A DNA stretch of 64,000 bases from Hexactinellida sp. DTS-2022 (Eukaryota; Porifera; Hexactinellida). The position numbers were made by a program, and so were the translations under genes. The stretch lies in NCBI GenBank assembly GCA_028753945.1, contig JAPNXP010000001.1, positions 434,001 to 498,000 of the forward strand, written 5' to 3'. Shown here in pieces: positions 1 through 12,933 of this stretch (within the stretch, counting starts at the first letter, position 1; each line of letters starts with the position of its first letter). The notes under the pieces were generated by a model. The model made no database searches. It worked only from the letters and a program-made list of their open reading frames with translations, and had not been told where the DNA came from.

Positions 1-2105
1 ACTTAATCAAACTTCTTAAATGTGCATATACCATTAAAGGTCAGCATTTTCATATTTAATTGTTAATCAATAAAGCATATTTTCCCACGTGGATATTGTT
101 GAATGTACAGTGTACATCTATATGGGAAAATGTGCTTGTAAATAATACACATATATACAGTGATACCGGTTACAAAACAATATTCCGGGAAAGAATCTAA
201 TTATTGGTTTGAAACAGTTTCGGTTACTATATGAACATATTTCTCTAATCTAACCATGTCCTTACTCCTTATAACCGCTTCCCAATATATTAACAAATAC
301 GCAATATTGTTGTCTATTTTATCTTAACTGAGGATATTTACTACGAATGAATACAGTAGAACCTCGTTAATACGAACACCAACGGACGGTAAAATTTGTT
401 CGCTTATCCAGAGTTCGTATTAACCGGAGTAATACCCATTGAATAGCCATTATAGGGACCTGATTTTGTGGAACTGTTTGTTCGTCTTACCCGGAAATTC
501 GTATTAACCGTGTTCGTACTAACGAGGCTCTACTGCAGTTTGATTCCAAGAGTAGATGAAATTCGATATCTCTTGCAGAGCAAATTCACATTAATCTGTT
601 TTGGTATTTATAAGATACATACATGTTGAAATTTGATTTTCTATATACAATTGTTTCCAGAATTAAAAGTTCAAAATGATTAGTTATCGCTGAGATTATA
701 TTACATTATTATTTCAGGTTAAATATTTCTCTGTAATTCATTCTTCCATTGAAACTCGTTAAAACCCAACCTCCCGGATTAGTGCTAGTGGCAGTTCCAA
801 TTCATACTATATCTTGTTTTTTCTATTCAGTGTAACTATTATTTCCAATTTCTATCTACCTAACTAAAAATCTGAACCTCACAATCTGCAACTTCCTCAT
901 TAGTTTGCTACAGTCGAGTTCAACACTGATTTGTTCTCTAAAATGTAACTATTCAAACGATCAGTAAGTATTTCGAAAAAGACTGATTTGTTTCGACTAA
1001 TAAATATTCCTGAAATGATAATCAAGTGATTTGAATTTTCTTTGTTCTAAGAATCCTGTCCATGTTGATAAATTGACTACTAGTTAAATTTATAAAGTCA
1101 ACTTTATCTGAAACCTCTCAAAGGAAGTTTGTCATCTCTTCTCGCGTCATTTCGAGAATATCGACATTAGTTCCAACCAATGTTTTATTAGCATCCTACA
1201 GTTTGATAAACCCACTTTGATAAACCCACTCTTTGGTTTGTTTGCTTGTTTCTGCTTTTAATTGACATATGCATGTGGCGTATAGTTCTTTTCAGTTGAC
1301 ATTTTTCTCCTTCACTTATGTATTGATTAATTAAGTGAATAGTTAATGTCCTAGTCACACAACTTACATCTGGAAATCTGTGACTAAATTTTATTTCCTT
1401 CCTCTGCTAATTTGTATCTACCTTACTATTTAAGTTGGATAAACTCCTGGAGACTATTTGTGCAGTTCTAGCTAAATATCTCGCCTAAATAATTACTGGG
1501 CTAGACGTAAATCAAATCAAGCTGACTCTTTTCACTATTCTCAATTAATCTTAGTTTATCAATAAAACCACTTATTTAGTGGTTAATCAGTTTAAGTTTA
1601 ATTCGATTGTCAATTATTAGTCAATTGTTATTTACATTCAATATTTACCCATCATATTACATAAACACTCTGAACTGTGTATTATCAATGTGTAACAAGG
1701 TTCATGCTATTTCCTACGCCTCAAGTTGTTTCAACTTATTCTGATAATGTTATTAAATAATATTGTTGGGTCACTTTGCTTCATGAGCTCTCCATTCATT
1801 TCTCGGTTTTACTAGCTATTTTTAATTAATTACGCCAAAATTAATTAGTACTTGGAAAATCTAATAAATCATTGCGCTTTTTGATCGCTAAATCTTACAC
1901 CATATATGATGAACTATCTACCATTCGGATATTTATTACATTCCAATCCAATGAGGTAAAGAAATAATCGATTAAGATGGTTGACGCCATTCTTTCAATT
2001 TCTATCCTATTAACATGTAGACCAATTTATTTAGGGTCTCATTCGTTGGGAAGCATTTATTTAATTATGCAATACAATATACAAATTTATGCTAATCTTT
2101 TTTAG
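1..2105. other. AT-rich non-coding sequence upstream of the first ATP6AP1 exon found
   Basis: No convincing exon was seen on either strand. The stretch holds one pogo-like inverted-repeat element at 354-535. It may include undetected short 5' exons of ATP6AP1. Confidence 0.6.
354..535. repeat. pogo/Tc1-like MITE copy A
   Basis: The element starts CAGTAGAACCTCGTTAATAC and ends with the near-perfect reverse complement (GTTCGTACTAACGAGG, then CTACTG). The left end is preceded by TA. Internal sub-repeats of the TTCGTATTAACCG type occur in both orientations. At about 182 bp it has no room for a transposase, so it is non-autonomous. It belongs to the same family as copies near 16.05, 20.39, 26.6 and 57.7 kb. 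Confidence 0.8.
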
Positions 2106-5100
2106 CTCTCTGAAAGAGTCTTTGAGCAGAACTGACGAGCTAATATCTTCTCTTCTCCAAATTGCAGATCTGAAGGATTTAGACTATATTTCTATCTTAT
2201 TAGGAGATGATCAACCACTTAAAGTTGGTTGAATTAATTTTAGAAATCACTACCCAGTAAATTAAGCTCTTTCTATTCTGCTTGTTTGATTACGTTATTC
2301 ACTGCTATTGAATTTCTGGAAACACCCTACGCACATTTTGAATAATTAATTAATTTAATTAGATGCATTCACTCCGCGCTGCGAGAGCTGTCACTCCCAT
2401 TCAATCAGGCAGCAGTAACGCCAGTAACGTTACCCTGCAATACATATTTCCGACTATGAATAACGTTAGTGCGATTCTATTTCGCGCGCTGAACATATCC
2501 GTTGTAATGAACAAGACAGCTGCTAGCAACATGACTTACTATCTAACTCCTAACAATACTGAATACTCCACTGCCTTTAGCGCTAATAGCAGCAACGACA
2601 CCGACTCGTAAGTTTAATACTATTATCATTCCACTGACCTTTTTATTGGTGTCATTTTTGTTTCATTACTATTTGCTACGGAATATGTTTTTGTAATTGG
2701 AATTATGATAGATCCGTGATTTCCAATTTATTAATAATATACTATATATATATATATATATCCCTATATAAGGGTTTGTATTTCATCTAATAAAGGGGTT
2801 TTTCCTGAGTGCTCTATAAGGCTAGGAGCAACACAAAAAGTGCTTCTTATCTTGCTATATACTTGAATTTTTTCAACAGTTGTTTTATTTCCTGATATAC
2901 CTAAAGTATCAACTCTTCTAAGCTACTAGTTCCCTCCTAATTTCATGAAGAGTAAATTTAAAGTCTACCATTATTTTATACCAATATAATGGTTATTTAT
3001 TACTTAATTTACTAATCTCTTGTTTATGTAATTGGTTTACTCCGGCATTTTTTACATTCAATAATTAATTAATTAATAGGAATTTTGTTTACAAATCAAC
3101 TTGCAAAACAGTTATGGTTTAAGTACCAAAATTGAACCCAAATTCTGCCGAGAGTATGCTCTCTTTGATAAAAATTATTCGTTTGCTTTGTATAAGGTTG
3201 AACTTCTAGAAAACCGGAACAATTACTCAACTTGTTGCCCACAGATACTATAATAATATATGAGTTACTAGTTCTAGTGTATGGTTGAGCTAATTGCTAA
3301 CACAATTCAAATGATAAGAAGAAGCCAGTTTTTTTTCATTCGAACTATAGTTAAACTAATTTGCTATTGAGCATTTTTTCCTAAACATTTTGAGAATTAA
3401 CATGACCTTAAATTATGTACTTTTACAGAGCATAAGTCCTTGTTCTCGGTTGCTTTTGTACGGTTTCCTTTATGGAATGATTCTACTGTGTACATGAGGT
3501 GTTCTTGTTTATACTGATTATTATATCCTTCAGTAATTTACATTATGGAACCGATATCATATTTTCCACAGAGCACAATATTTCTAATTATCTGTCTTGT
3601 ACCAACCTTATGCAGCAATAGACCAGTAGATAGTACATGCTGTCAGCAATGTTAAGTAATAAGAACAGAGGCTATCAGTAGATGTTGTTATTGTAAACTC
3701 AACGATCATAGTTTGAGATCAATTCTCCCGATTTTTTAACTAAAATACGTTAATAAATTCGAGAATAATTTCCCTGGGAGTATGAAAGATGACAAATATT
3801 TGCTCAATTTATTTTGTAATCTTTGGTTTCTTCTGTATAATCACTGAACTAACTTTATGACTCCGCTATTCAATAGATTTGATAACAAAGATTTTGCCTC
3901 CTGATCGTAGGCTTAAGCTAGCTAGCGATATTCCAAATAGGGATTACAATGTGATTTTTGATTGCATTATCACATATTTTTCATCGAAATAGCAAGTTGC
4001 TCCCAAAAATGGTTCTATATCCTCAAAGTGATAATTGTACATAAAATTACAATTTACATGCAAATTAGTAGCAACGAAATATTTTTCGAAAAATGTAATG
4101 TCGCGGAATGCCGCGCTGAACCTCAATGAATTTTTAATATATTATGATTAGTATTATTATTTCTTGACTTGTGACAGGCACTTGTGAATACATACCTTGA
4201 TATATTAGCAGCTGTTTCAGCTTAAATTATTATATATTCTTATCATTCATTTTATTTTATTTTGTGTTTTGTTACATCTATTTCTCTAATAGTATCTGGT
4301 TAGATATTACCCCTTAGCGGTTGGTTTATTTTCCAGGTAATATTATTTTTCATTTCTCGAGGGGCTACTAAGCGAGGAAATATTGTATTAACTTAAACCC
4401 CACTGTCCCCACTTTTGCTATATATGTCTTTTAGGCCTTAATCATTATCCGAGTTTTAACTAGATGGCATCTTGAGTTGGCAGATACTACTGTTATTTAA
4501 CTTATTTTAACATCATTCAAGTTAAATTAATGTTAATTTAAAACCAGGGAGATTTGGGACATGCAAACTTCAGGAAAATGCATATACTCGGAACTCGGCT
4601 CATTTCATTTTACTGAATTTGCAATGCAATCGCTTTATATTACTATTTTATTAAACTTTAGTCCAGAAATATTGAACAATGAAACCTCAAAGTACAATTA
4701 TATGCTTCAATCGTTTTGCTGGTCTCAAACTCCGGATTGCTGTTGTTTAGCGGATAATACGCGGCTTGCAAATATACCTTTCTTCCAGAAACTATTTTTT
4801 CGAACCAATCACCAAATTACTGAGATTGATTTACTAAACTAAATCTAAACTATTATTATATTACTTTAATATTTACTAGAAAAATGAATTTATTAATATT
4901 CCATGGCTTATGTCATAGTTGTAAGTACATAATTACTCTTGCAGGTATCTTAAATTTATATGCGTAATCCTCTGAAACCATCTCCCAACAAAGTTGCTCC
5001 CAATAGACTTCAAGGAGTGGGAGTTGTAGTTTATTCAGCGTATTATCAAATTGTTTATTGGTGATAAGCTCCTCTCACCCAAGTGAAATGCACGTAAAAG

Positions 5101-8100
5101 TTCTATTAGCTTAATTAACCTCTGGACTATACCCCATGCTCCATTAAGGCAATTTCGCTGTAATCGATCTTTCACACAAGCTTTTATTTAAGTTCGGAGT
5201 GTGTAGAGTAAGCTTATTTTGATACCACCCTTTTTCATCATGCAATTTGACACACAGGTATAAACCACTCATTATTATTTGAAGATTCTCATTGAGTACA
5301 CTCAGGTGCCCACCTACGTCAAGCAGTCTACCCTCGTGGGCATCTACCGACTGTTTGTCTGAAGGAGCACTTTATTGACAATCTTTGTGTTTAGATATTT
5401 AGAGATAACTACTACGGCTCTAATGAATGAAACTATGTGGCTAAAGTAAGTTCCAATGTATTCTCATTATTAGATTCACTTTTTATAATTTCTCCTGTTC
5501 TGAAGGTTTATCTTTCCTACTGGATTTTCAAAATCAAATTTGACTGCTAGTATGAATATTCCTCAAGGATACTGGTCTATGTATCTGGAAGTTACTCTAG
5601 CTTCTAATATGTCTAAAGGTGAGCTATTTCTTAATCGTGTAGGTTGTAATTGAGATGTTAACTTCATCGTAAAAAGTAATGCGTCAAATTTTGGATTTTT
5701 AATGATTAAGTGGCTAGATTTGCCCTGAAAATCTCTACTAAGAACTTAACGGTTCACTGCACTATTTAGTCAATTAAGGAGCTTTGGTATTATTTAAATA
5801 ATTTTACAGTTGAATGTTTACAGTGAGAATAAATTGGTCATTAACTTAAAGTCTTTAATAAGTTATCACTTTGATTTAATTAATTAATAATGGGCATGTA
5901 GCGAGATAATATCCTGGGATCATTAAATATAAACTCGCCTAGTATGTTTAATGCCAGAAATTTCAAATTTGTCCCTTAGAATGATGGTTTAAAATACTAT
6001 ATCTACTGGGAATATTTCCATTTTCCTAGCTCCTAAACGCAAAAAGTGCGAAACTATGCGCCTATAGCGGAATCTAGCGCTCCTGGATATTGTTGCAAAT
6101 TGTATAAGTTTATTTCAAGTTTTTCTGCAAACATTGGAGCTCCACTACCAGTCTGTTGACTAGATATTTTAAATATTTCTATTTCTGTAATTTTAAAAAA
6201 GCTCATTAAAAATAATTGGATTATAAAATGGTGAAAGTTATTAAAACATACTTTTATTTGACGTTATAGAAAAAATTAGCAAATTGAACGATTAACAAAT
6301 CGAACTAAATATGCTCTGCTTTCAGGCCAAAATAAATTGTTTAAATTATGTTGCCACATTAATTTAATTAATTTAGTGTACTAATTACTCTGCAGTTGTA
6401 TAACATGCTCTATAATAAACTATGCAACCCAGTCTCACATAGATATCCTGTTTCATTTTTAATCACGAAGAGATCTCAGACTGATTTCACATCAATATCT
6501 GTACCTCCTATCTAGTTTATATTTACTGACTGAATTTTTCCATTAATACTTGCTCTTTGGAATTTGATACTTTTAATTTGAAGGTTTTGAGGTAAATCGT
6601 TAATCTAGAGCAGCGTCTCCTCAGCAAACATTTCTTAATTAATAATACACATTTTAATTTAATAGATTTAAATATTACGTAAATTTGACGGTTACACAAC
6701 AATTTGATTGATTTCTTTGCTATTATTGGCAGCTGCTGTATCACTAAAGATTCATAAAATCTACCTTTTCAAGTAAATTTTTATTTTTCCCAATTAATTA
6801 AATTTACTTTCAAAAGTTCAATAATTAGTTGATTTGCGCACTCCATTTAATTATTGAATTGCGTGAACTGTAATTTGTTAAAACTGATCGCATCACACTT
6901 GCGAAATATTTGCAGCTTTGTGTATGGTTCTACAGGTTTTGTCGAGTTTCTATCACATTCGCGAAATTTGCTTGTTACTTCGAACTTTTGCATGGAGCTA
7001 TATTTTCGTCGATTTTAATTACATTCTTCTGTTCTAGCTATTAATCTCTTCTCTCTCAAATATCTGATAATTGTTCCGCTTGGTTTCTCCTACCACTGTA
7101 CTCCTACCCTACGCTTCATCAACAATGATAATAACTCCTCTGACACGATGATGATCACTATTGCAGGCCTACAGGTAGCTCATTTAATTGATAATTAATT
7201 ATTTGTAAATTATAATAAGAATCTCTGTTTGTTCCATGACGTTATACTATTTATACCCACACATTAAATACATAAATGGTATTTTGTATTTTTATCATAA
7301 ATAACAGTTTTGGTAATCTAATTCCTTGAAGTCTTGCAGTATACCATCAGTATCCGTTTTTTAGTAATCAGTAGTTATGACATATTTTCATGTCATGTAT
7401 TACAGGTACAGTAATGACGTGTTTAAATGCGAGTGAGAAGGAATTATTTTTGTAAAATAATACCAAAAAAACATAATAATTTAAATTTTTACACTGCACT
7501 GCATTCTTTCACTGAGGTAGTTCCATATCGAATTAACAAGGATGATAATTAAATCATGCACAAGTCTATGTTTTAGTTTAGATTTATAACAGTAATCCCT
7601 AATTGATCTCTTATCGGGTAATTAATTTGGTATTTTTGTAGTATACGTTGTTGCGTGGTAATACTCTATGTTTGGAAAAAAATTCATTGTGGATGTCATT
7701 ATAAAATTGGTATTCATCGTGAAATTTAAGGAATTCTAACCTAATTATACCTCGAGACGATAGGAATATATAATTTTATATGCTACTTTTTGCTCGATTT
7801 GCTGTACTTAACTGCTATTTGTTTACAACTACAGGTTTATAGAGTCCTTGTATTTTGTACTGTACTAACAATAATTCTTGCATTTAAGAGACTATCATTT
7901 TATTGGCAGTATAGTGACTTTCTGTCTCTCTTAGGTGATTTCAATCGCCACATTTTTGTTTGCTCTTCAAATTTATGAATTTAATTAATTTTGTAGTACT
8001 ATAATCGGATATACTGTTGGTATGCACTTAATCAATATATTAACTTAGGAAATATATTTTATATGCTATTAGGGCTGAACGTTCTTTATTAAGAACATAT

Positions 8101-9451
8101 CTCTCATAATGGAAATGTTCATAATTCGAGGACTGAGTTAATACCTGTCCTATGTGAATTTTAAATGCGATGTGCGTAATTTGTGAATTTTCGTATTGAC
8201 CGACTCTTTGTAATAAACTTGTGAAAATCTGTTAACTATTTGTATGAATTAATTTCATATTTATCGATTGCAACAGACCACCGTATTACATTATTACATT
8301 AATTTACTTATTAATTTAGACATATTAATTAATTAATAATTTATCTCTCTATTTATTGTCCCTATAAACTGTTTTAATTTACTTACATTTGTCTACAAGC
8401 GTGCCTAGGATAATGAAAACATGCGAATTATTCACATTTGATGGCGATACTAATTCGCAATCAATCTGTACTATTAACCGCTAATTTAGGATGTCTTCAT
8501 TATTTCTCAATATCTGTGCACGAAATATTTTAATTAAAAGTAGTAAATATTGTGAAATAACTACTACTACTATAGGTCATGCTAATTGTGAAAATTTTTC
8601 GTCTGCTTAATATTAAAATATTTACCATGAACAAGGCCTCAATTTTACAACTTTTGTATTAAATTGAATTCGCTTATTATCTATTATAAATACAATTTTT
8701 GTTAATAATATAAGAACCTGACTGTAGTTATATTTGACATTATAGTCGTCGTTTACACCAAATTGAGCATCGGTGATACCAATGCTTAATGGATGTGCAA
8801 TATTAATTTACACTTATAATATCCAATGTTCGATATGAATGATTTTGAAGTTTATTTCGCAATATAATATGCAATATAGTTATTTACTCTTTGATTATAG
8901 TCGATAGGTAGGCGTTCTCACTCTAGACTGTTTAATGTAAATAATTAACAATTAATTTACAGCTAAATCATATATTAATTCAGGAACTATTGACGTTGAT
9001 TATGAAATAATGTATTTTTACCCATACTTTTATATATTAACTGATAACTTGGTTTTCAACTTGCAATTAATGTTCAATTATTCTATTGAATAATTAGACG
9101 TTCTACCCTTCGTACACTGTTTTAGCTCCGGTCATAGATAAGATTAATTTTCTATATTAATTCAGTTTGCTAACAGATTAGTTAAATTAACAGATTACAT
9201 TATTCCTTCATCAAATAATATAGGTACAACCATATAAAGTTGCCAAGGATAGAAATGGCGTGTACAAATTCAGTTCGGCCGATGATTGTATTGGATATTT
9301 TACAATTGATATTTGGATGGGAATATTTGCTTCGTTTATAATATTCAGCATGCTTTACTGTGCCATCATGGCTACTATGAGTATCTCAACCAGTGACAGA
9401 CTTGATGATCCCCAAGGAAAACCATTAATGGTGGAGGGAATTTCTCACTAG
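2106..9451 (+). CDS. ATP6AP1: V-type H+-ATPase accessory subunit S1 (Ac45), 5' end missing
   Basis: Ac45 is a type I membrane glycoprotein that escorts and regulates the V-ATPase in acidic organelles. Hand-spliced exons are 2106-2223, 2363-2607, 5395-5445, 5506-5618, 7038-7174 and 9224-9451, giving about 296 residues with every intron phase matching. The last exon has the family signature: a DDC before the membrane, then IWMG, one membrane segment, and a DRLDDPQGK tail like the DRFDDHKGP tail of human Ac45. The lumenal part contains ILFRALNISVV and GFSYHC, which match conserved Ac45 stretches, and many N-glycosylation sequons. The first exon found aligns with the Ac45 region around NDEVIGQVL. 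The signal peptide and N-terminal exons were not found; they lie either in 1-2105 or before the window. Introns of 1.4-2.8 kb are long for this locus. The identity is firm; the exon at 2106 is the least certain. Confidence 0.85.
2608..9223. other. Long AT-rich introns of ATP6AP1
   Basis: The three large introns are 2608-5394, 5619-7037 and 7175-9223. They are very AT-rich, with a short (TA)n run near 2739-2760 and many TTAATTAA-like stretches. Open frames inside them, such as one of 93 codons at 4561-4842, show no recognisable protein features. No other gene was seen. Confidence 0.6.
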
Positions 9452-9728
9452 GAGATAGTCTGGTATATTAGATGTATAAATTTATTGTCACCACTATACT
9501 TAACATGTACACGTTATCACGTGTTGTGGTAAATGTGCTCTAGATTATTTCTTCGTTATATCTTTGTCAATGTTATATTTACATGAAAGATTTACATAAT
9601 AATTAACAATTATACTAATTATAAACATAGCATGATAATTACCTAACACTAATTATTCGTTATGCTAATATGATTTAATTCATTTCTATCTAATTAATAC
9701 TACGTATATATTGAATGCAGTGGTTCCT

Positions 9729-12122
9729 ATGGCAACGAGGAAGCACAAAGGAGCCGTTTCTAGCTCTGCTAATTCCGCTGCAAAGAGAGCAAAAGTGGAC
9801 CCTACCAACGGTTCCCCTTGCCCCCTGGACTACGTTTGGGAGTGGAGAGACACCTCTTCTGATGAGTGGACAGCATACAGCTCAGGGGAGCAGGAGAGGA
9901 TCACTATGTCTTTCGAAAATGACAAACAATTGAAATTAGAATCTCTCACCGAAGAATCACTCACGCTTGATTTCCAAAGCATGACTCATTCAACTGAATC
10001 TTCAACAGACGCTTTTGTATTTCGTTGTCGTTGCAAAGATGCGAAGTTTGATGATATGTGGCAGTGGCTGGGAGATGACTGTGCTTGGCTTGAGTATTCT
10101 GAAGTGGCTAAGCGCAGGCTAGAATCTGCCCAGACCCTGGAGCTCTATACGATCCCGTTAACTATAGGCACTGCCGAGTACGTCATTGATTTCCCAAAAC
10201 ATCTGCAGACAAATAGCAAAACTAAATGTATAAGGAACATTCGTAAGTACGATCCTGAGAGAGACCCAGCGGTGGCCAAGCCCAAGTGGTATTGGAAAGA
10301 TGATACGGGGAAGTGGAAGGAGTTTGCTGAAGAGCTGAGCCAAGAAATCGAAACAGAATTTGCAGCTAGCAAAAAGAAAACGGAATTCAAAATAGGCGCT
10401 AACAAATACAATCTGGATTTTGGTACAAACCTACAGGTTAATGCGGCTACAGGAATTTCTCGTCAAGTAAAGAGAATCGAACCAAAAACCACTCGTGCGA
10501 GTGTCAAGTCGGCGAAGAAATCTGCCCCAAGCTCAACACAGAGCATCAAATCTGAGCCTGAACCAACCAGCAGTAAGCCAGAAGAAGAACCTAAGTCGAA
10601 AACCACTGAGAAAAGTGTTAAATTTTCTGGAAAGGCGATTATCGATTCATCTCTGAGCACGCTAAAAAGCGCAGAAGTCTACTCGGAAGGGGAAGATGTT
10701 TATGACGCCATGCTAAACCAAACAAATCTCAAAAATAATAACAACAAGTTCTACGCGATTCAGTTGATTCAGAGCTTATCTGCCTCGAAAAAGCAGTTTA
10801 GTCTCTTCACCAGATGGGGACGAGTAGGCGCGACTGGCCAGTGCAGCACTGAGGGTTTTAGGACAAATTTAGAGCTCGCTAAGATTAAATTTGAAAAAAA
10901 GTTTTATGAGAAAACCAACAACAATTGGGAGGACAGAGATGACTTTGTTAAAGTGCCAGGCAAATACGATCTGTTGGCGATCGATTACGGAGAGGACGAG
11001 AAGGAAAAACTGTCCAAAAAGGAACTTAAAAAGAGCCAAGATAGCGACGAGGAGATGGATCAAGAAGTTTTGAGCAAACTCCACGCGAGTCTCCAGTCAT
11101 TAATTGAGTTCGTTTCAGATGTAAGGGCGTTTGAAAGCATTATGAAGGAGATGAAATACGACACCAAAAAAGCCCCTCTCGGAAAACTAACTAAAGATCA
11201 GATCAAAGCTGGATTTTCCGCGCTGAAGGAAATAGATAAGCTGATAAGAGATGGCAACACTGGGAACCCATTGACAGAGGCCTGCAACGCGTTCTACACT
11301 CGGATCCCGCACTCGTTCGGAATGACACGCCCTCCCGTAATATCCACAAATAAAGCTGTGAAACAAAAGATCTCTTTGCTAGAGGCACTGGGAGACATTG
11401 AGATTGCTGTGACCCTCCTCAAGGAGAGCAATAAGACAGACGTGCATCCCGTTGATCAGCACTACCTCGGTCTCAGCTGTGAGTTGGAGCATGTCTCCCG
11501 CATCACTGATGAATTCAAATTAATAGAAAAGTACACTCTCCAAACACACGGACCAACCCATAGCCAGTACAACATGTTGGTTATGGATATCTTCAAAGCA
11601 ACAAAACAGAATCAGAACGACCACTTTATGGATCACGGAAACAGGGTCCTGCTCTGGCACGGGTCTCGGCTCACCAACTGGGTTGGAATCCTCAGTCAGG
11701 GTCTGAGAATAGCCCCGCCTGAATCGCCAGCCACTGGATATATGTTTGGGAAAGGATTATACTTCGCAGACGTATCTTCCAAAAGTGCCAACTACTGCTA
11801 CGCGACTCCATCGAATAACCAGGGATGCTTGTTGCTCTGCGAGGTCTCGCTTGGGAACACGAATAACTTATTAGCCGCAGACTTCGAAGCTTACAATCTG
11901 CCAGCCGGGACACACAGCACGTTTGCGAAAGGGAAAATGGTACCTGATCCCTCTCTTGAGATCACCATGGAAGACGGGTGTAGACTACCCTTGGGAAATA
12001 TTATTAACACCACTGTCCACAATCCGTCCGGCTACACGCTTAACTACAACGAGTACGTGGTGTATGACGTCAACCAAGTTAAGTTCAGGTATCTCCTGAG
12101 GGTCAAGTTCAACTTCAAATGA
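9729..12122 (+). CDS. Poly(ADP-ribose) polymerase with three WWE domains, WGR and catalytic domain
   Basis: This is a single-exon gene of 797 residues. The first in-frame ATG is 9729; the frame is open a little upstream but without an ATG. A basic KRAK motif near the N-terminus suggests nuclear import. Three WWE-like modules follow (roughly residues 35-100, 110-175 and 180-245); the second and third end in the typical Y-x-x-DF ... Q-x-N pattern. Next comes an acidic linker, then a WGR domain (RWGRVGATGQ) around residue 370, the helical regulatory domain with APLGKL, and the ADP-ribosyltransferase fold. The H-Y-E triad is present in LLWHGSR (about 643), GKGLYFAD (about 677) and NEYVVYD (about 774), so poly-ADP-ribosylation is expected. 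The WGR-HD-ART core is PARP2/3-like. WWE normally binds iso-ADP-ribose, and its place here is unlike human PARP1, 2 or 3. Confidence 0.9.
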   Translation: MATRKHKGAVSSSANSAAKRAKVDPTNGSPCPLDYVWEWRDTSSDEWTAYSSGEQERITMSFENDKQLKLESLTEESLTLDFQSMTHSTESSTDAFVFRCRCKDAKFDDMWQWLGDDCAWLEYSEVAKRRLESAQTLELYTIPLTIGTAEYVIDFPKHLQTNSKTKCIRNIRKYDPERDPAVAKPKWYWKDDTGKWKEFAEELSQEIETEFAASKKKTEFKIGANKYNLDFGTNLQVNAATGISRQVKRIEPKTTRASVKSAKKSAPSSTQSIKSEPEPTSSKPEEEPKSKTTEKSVKFSGKAIIDSSLSTLKSAEVYSEGEDVYDAMLNQTNLKNNNNKFYAIQLIQSLSASKKQFSLFTRWGRVGATGQCSTEGFRTNLELAKIKFEKKFYEKTNNNWEDRDDFVKVPGKYDLLAIDYGEDEKEKLSKKELKKSQDSDEEMDQEVLSKLHASLQSLIEFVSDVRAFESIMKEMKYDTKKAPLGKLTKDQIKAGFSALKEIDKLIRDGNTGNPLTEACNAFYTRIPHSFGMTRPPVISTNKAVKQKISLLEALGDIEIAVTLLKESNKTDVHPVDQHYLGLSCELEHVSRITDEFKLIEKYTLQTHGPTHSQYNMLVMDIFKATKQNQNDHFMDHGNRVLLWHGSRLTNWVGILSQGLRIAPPESPATGYMFGKGLYFADVSSKSANYCYATPSNNQGCLLLCEVSLGNTNNLLAADFEAYNLPAGTHSTFAKGKMVPDPSLEITMEDGCRLPLGNIINTTVHNPSGYTLNYNEYVVYDVNQVKFRYLLRVKFNFK

Positions 12123-12354
12123 GGACTCTAAGTCAGGGATTAGCTTGCATGTGTATTTGGAATCTCTCCAAATTTGGAGCATATTTATGCTCTCATACTT
12201 TTATATCTGTCTTGATAGGACTCTTTACCTCACAGATTATGCTAGTAGTTGAATAGCAATTTTAATGTTTCTATTTAGGTTTTAAAACCTTTAACAAGTT
12301 GTGTTAACCTTTACTTTCCCTATGTATAATATTGAATAGCTGTTATATACTTCC

Positions 12355-12933
12355 ATGGCTGAAGCCAACCCTGCCACCTCTACAGAGGAGACCGGCGCTC
12401 CCACAGAGCGTACAGAGACTAGCGACAAAGATAAGGACAAGGATAAGGACACCTCCTCTCCCTTCGAATGCAACATTTGCATTGACGCGGCGCAGCAAGC
12501 AGTGGTGAGCAAGTGTGGACACCTGTTCTGCTGGCCTTGCATTTATCAATGGATGGTTCAGAAGCCCTACAACCCAACTTGTCCCGTCTGCAAAGGCGTC
12601 ATTTCAAAAGACACCCTCACGCCCATCTACGGAAAGTGTGCTAATTCAACTGACCCCCGGAACGAAGCTCCCCCTAGGCCCCAGGGGCAGCGGCAGGAGC
12701 CGCCTCCACAAAACTTAGGGTTTGGGGGACCATTCGGCAATGAGTACACCTTTCAGATTGGAATTGGGGCGTTTCCTTTTGGATTATTTACTAACTTTGG
12801 TGCCTTACAGCACCATGGACCTCATGGCCAAAACCATCAACAAGCGCCTAATCCAGAAGTGCAACAAGAGCGGACTCTCTCAAAGATATTTATCTACATT
12901 GCTATTATTTTCATTATTTGGGTTCTGTACTAA
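12355..12933 (+). CDS. RNF185: RNF5/RNF185-type membrane RING E3 ubiquitin ligase
   Basis: A 192-residue single-exon protein. A C3HC4 RING finger spans about residues 37-80 (CNIC ... CGHLFCWPC ... CPVC), followed by the family's conserved stretch ending TPIYGKC. The C-terminal 19 residues form a hydrophobic membrane anchor. Length and layout match RNF5/RNF185, which are tail-anchored ER and mitochondrial ligases acting in ER-associated degradation. A run of DK dipeptides sits before the RING, and a proline-rich linker separates RING and anchor. It begins about 230 bp after the PARP stop on the same strand. RNF5 and RNF185 cannot be told apart here; a single pre-duplication gene is plausible. 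Confidence 0.9.
   Translation: MAEANPATSTEETGAPTERTETSDKDKDKDKDTSSPFECNICIDAAQQAVVSKCGHLFCWPCIYQWMVQKPYNPTCPVCKGVISKDTLTPIYGKCANSTDPRNEAPPRPQGQRQEPPPQNLGFGGPFGNEYTFQIGIGAFPFGLFTNFGALQHHGPHGQNHQQAPNPEVQQERTLSKIFIYIAIIFIIWVLY

Noticed and set aside
4561..4842. 93-codon open frame inside an ATP6AP1 intron
   Set aside because: AT-rich, with no domain, signal or flanking splice pattern; consistent with chance.
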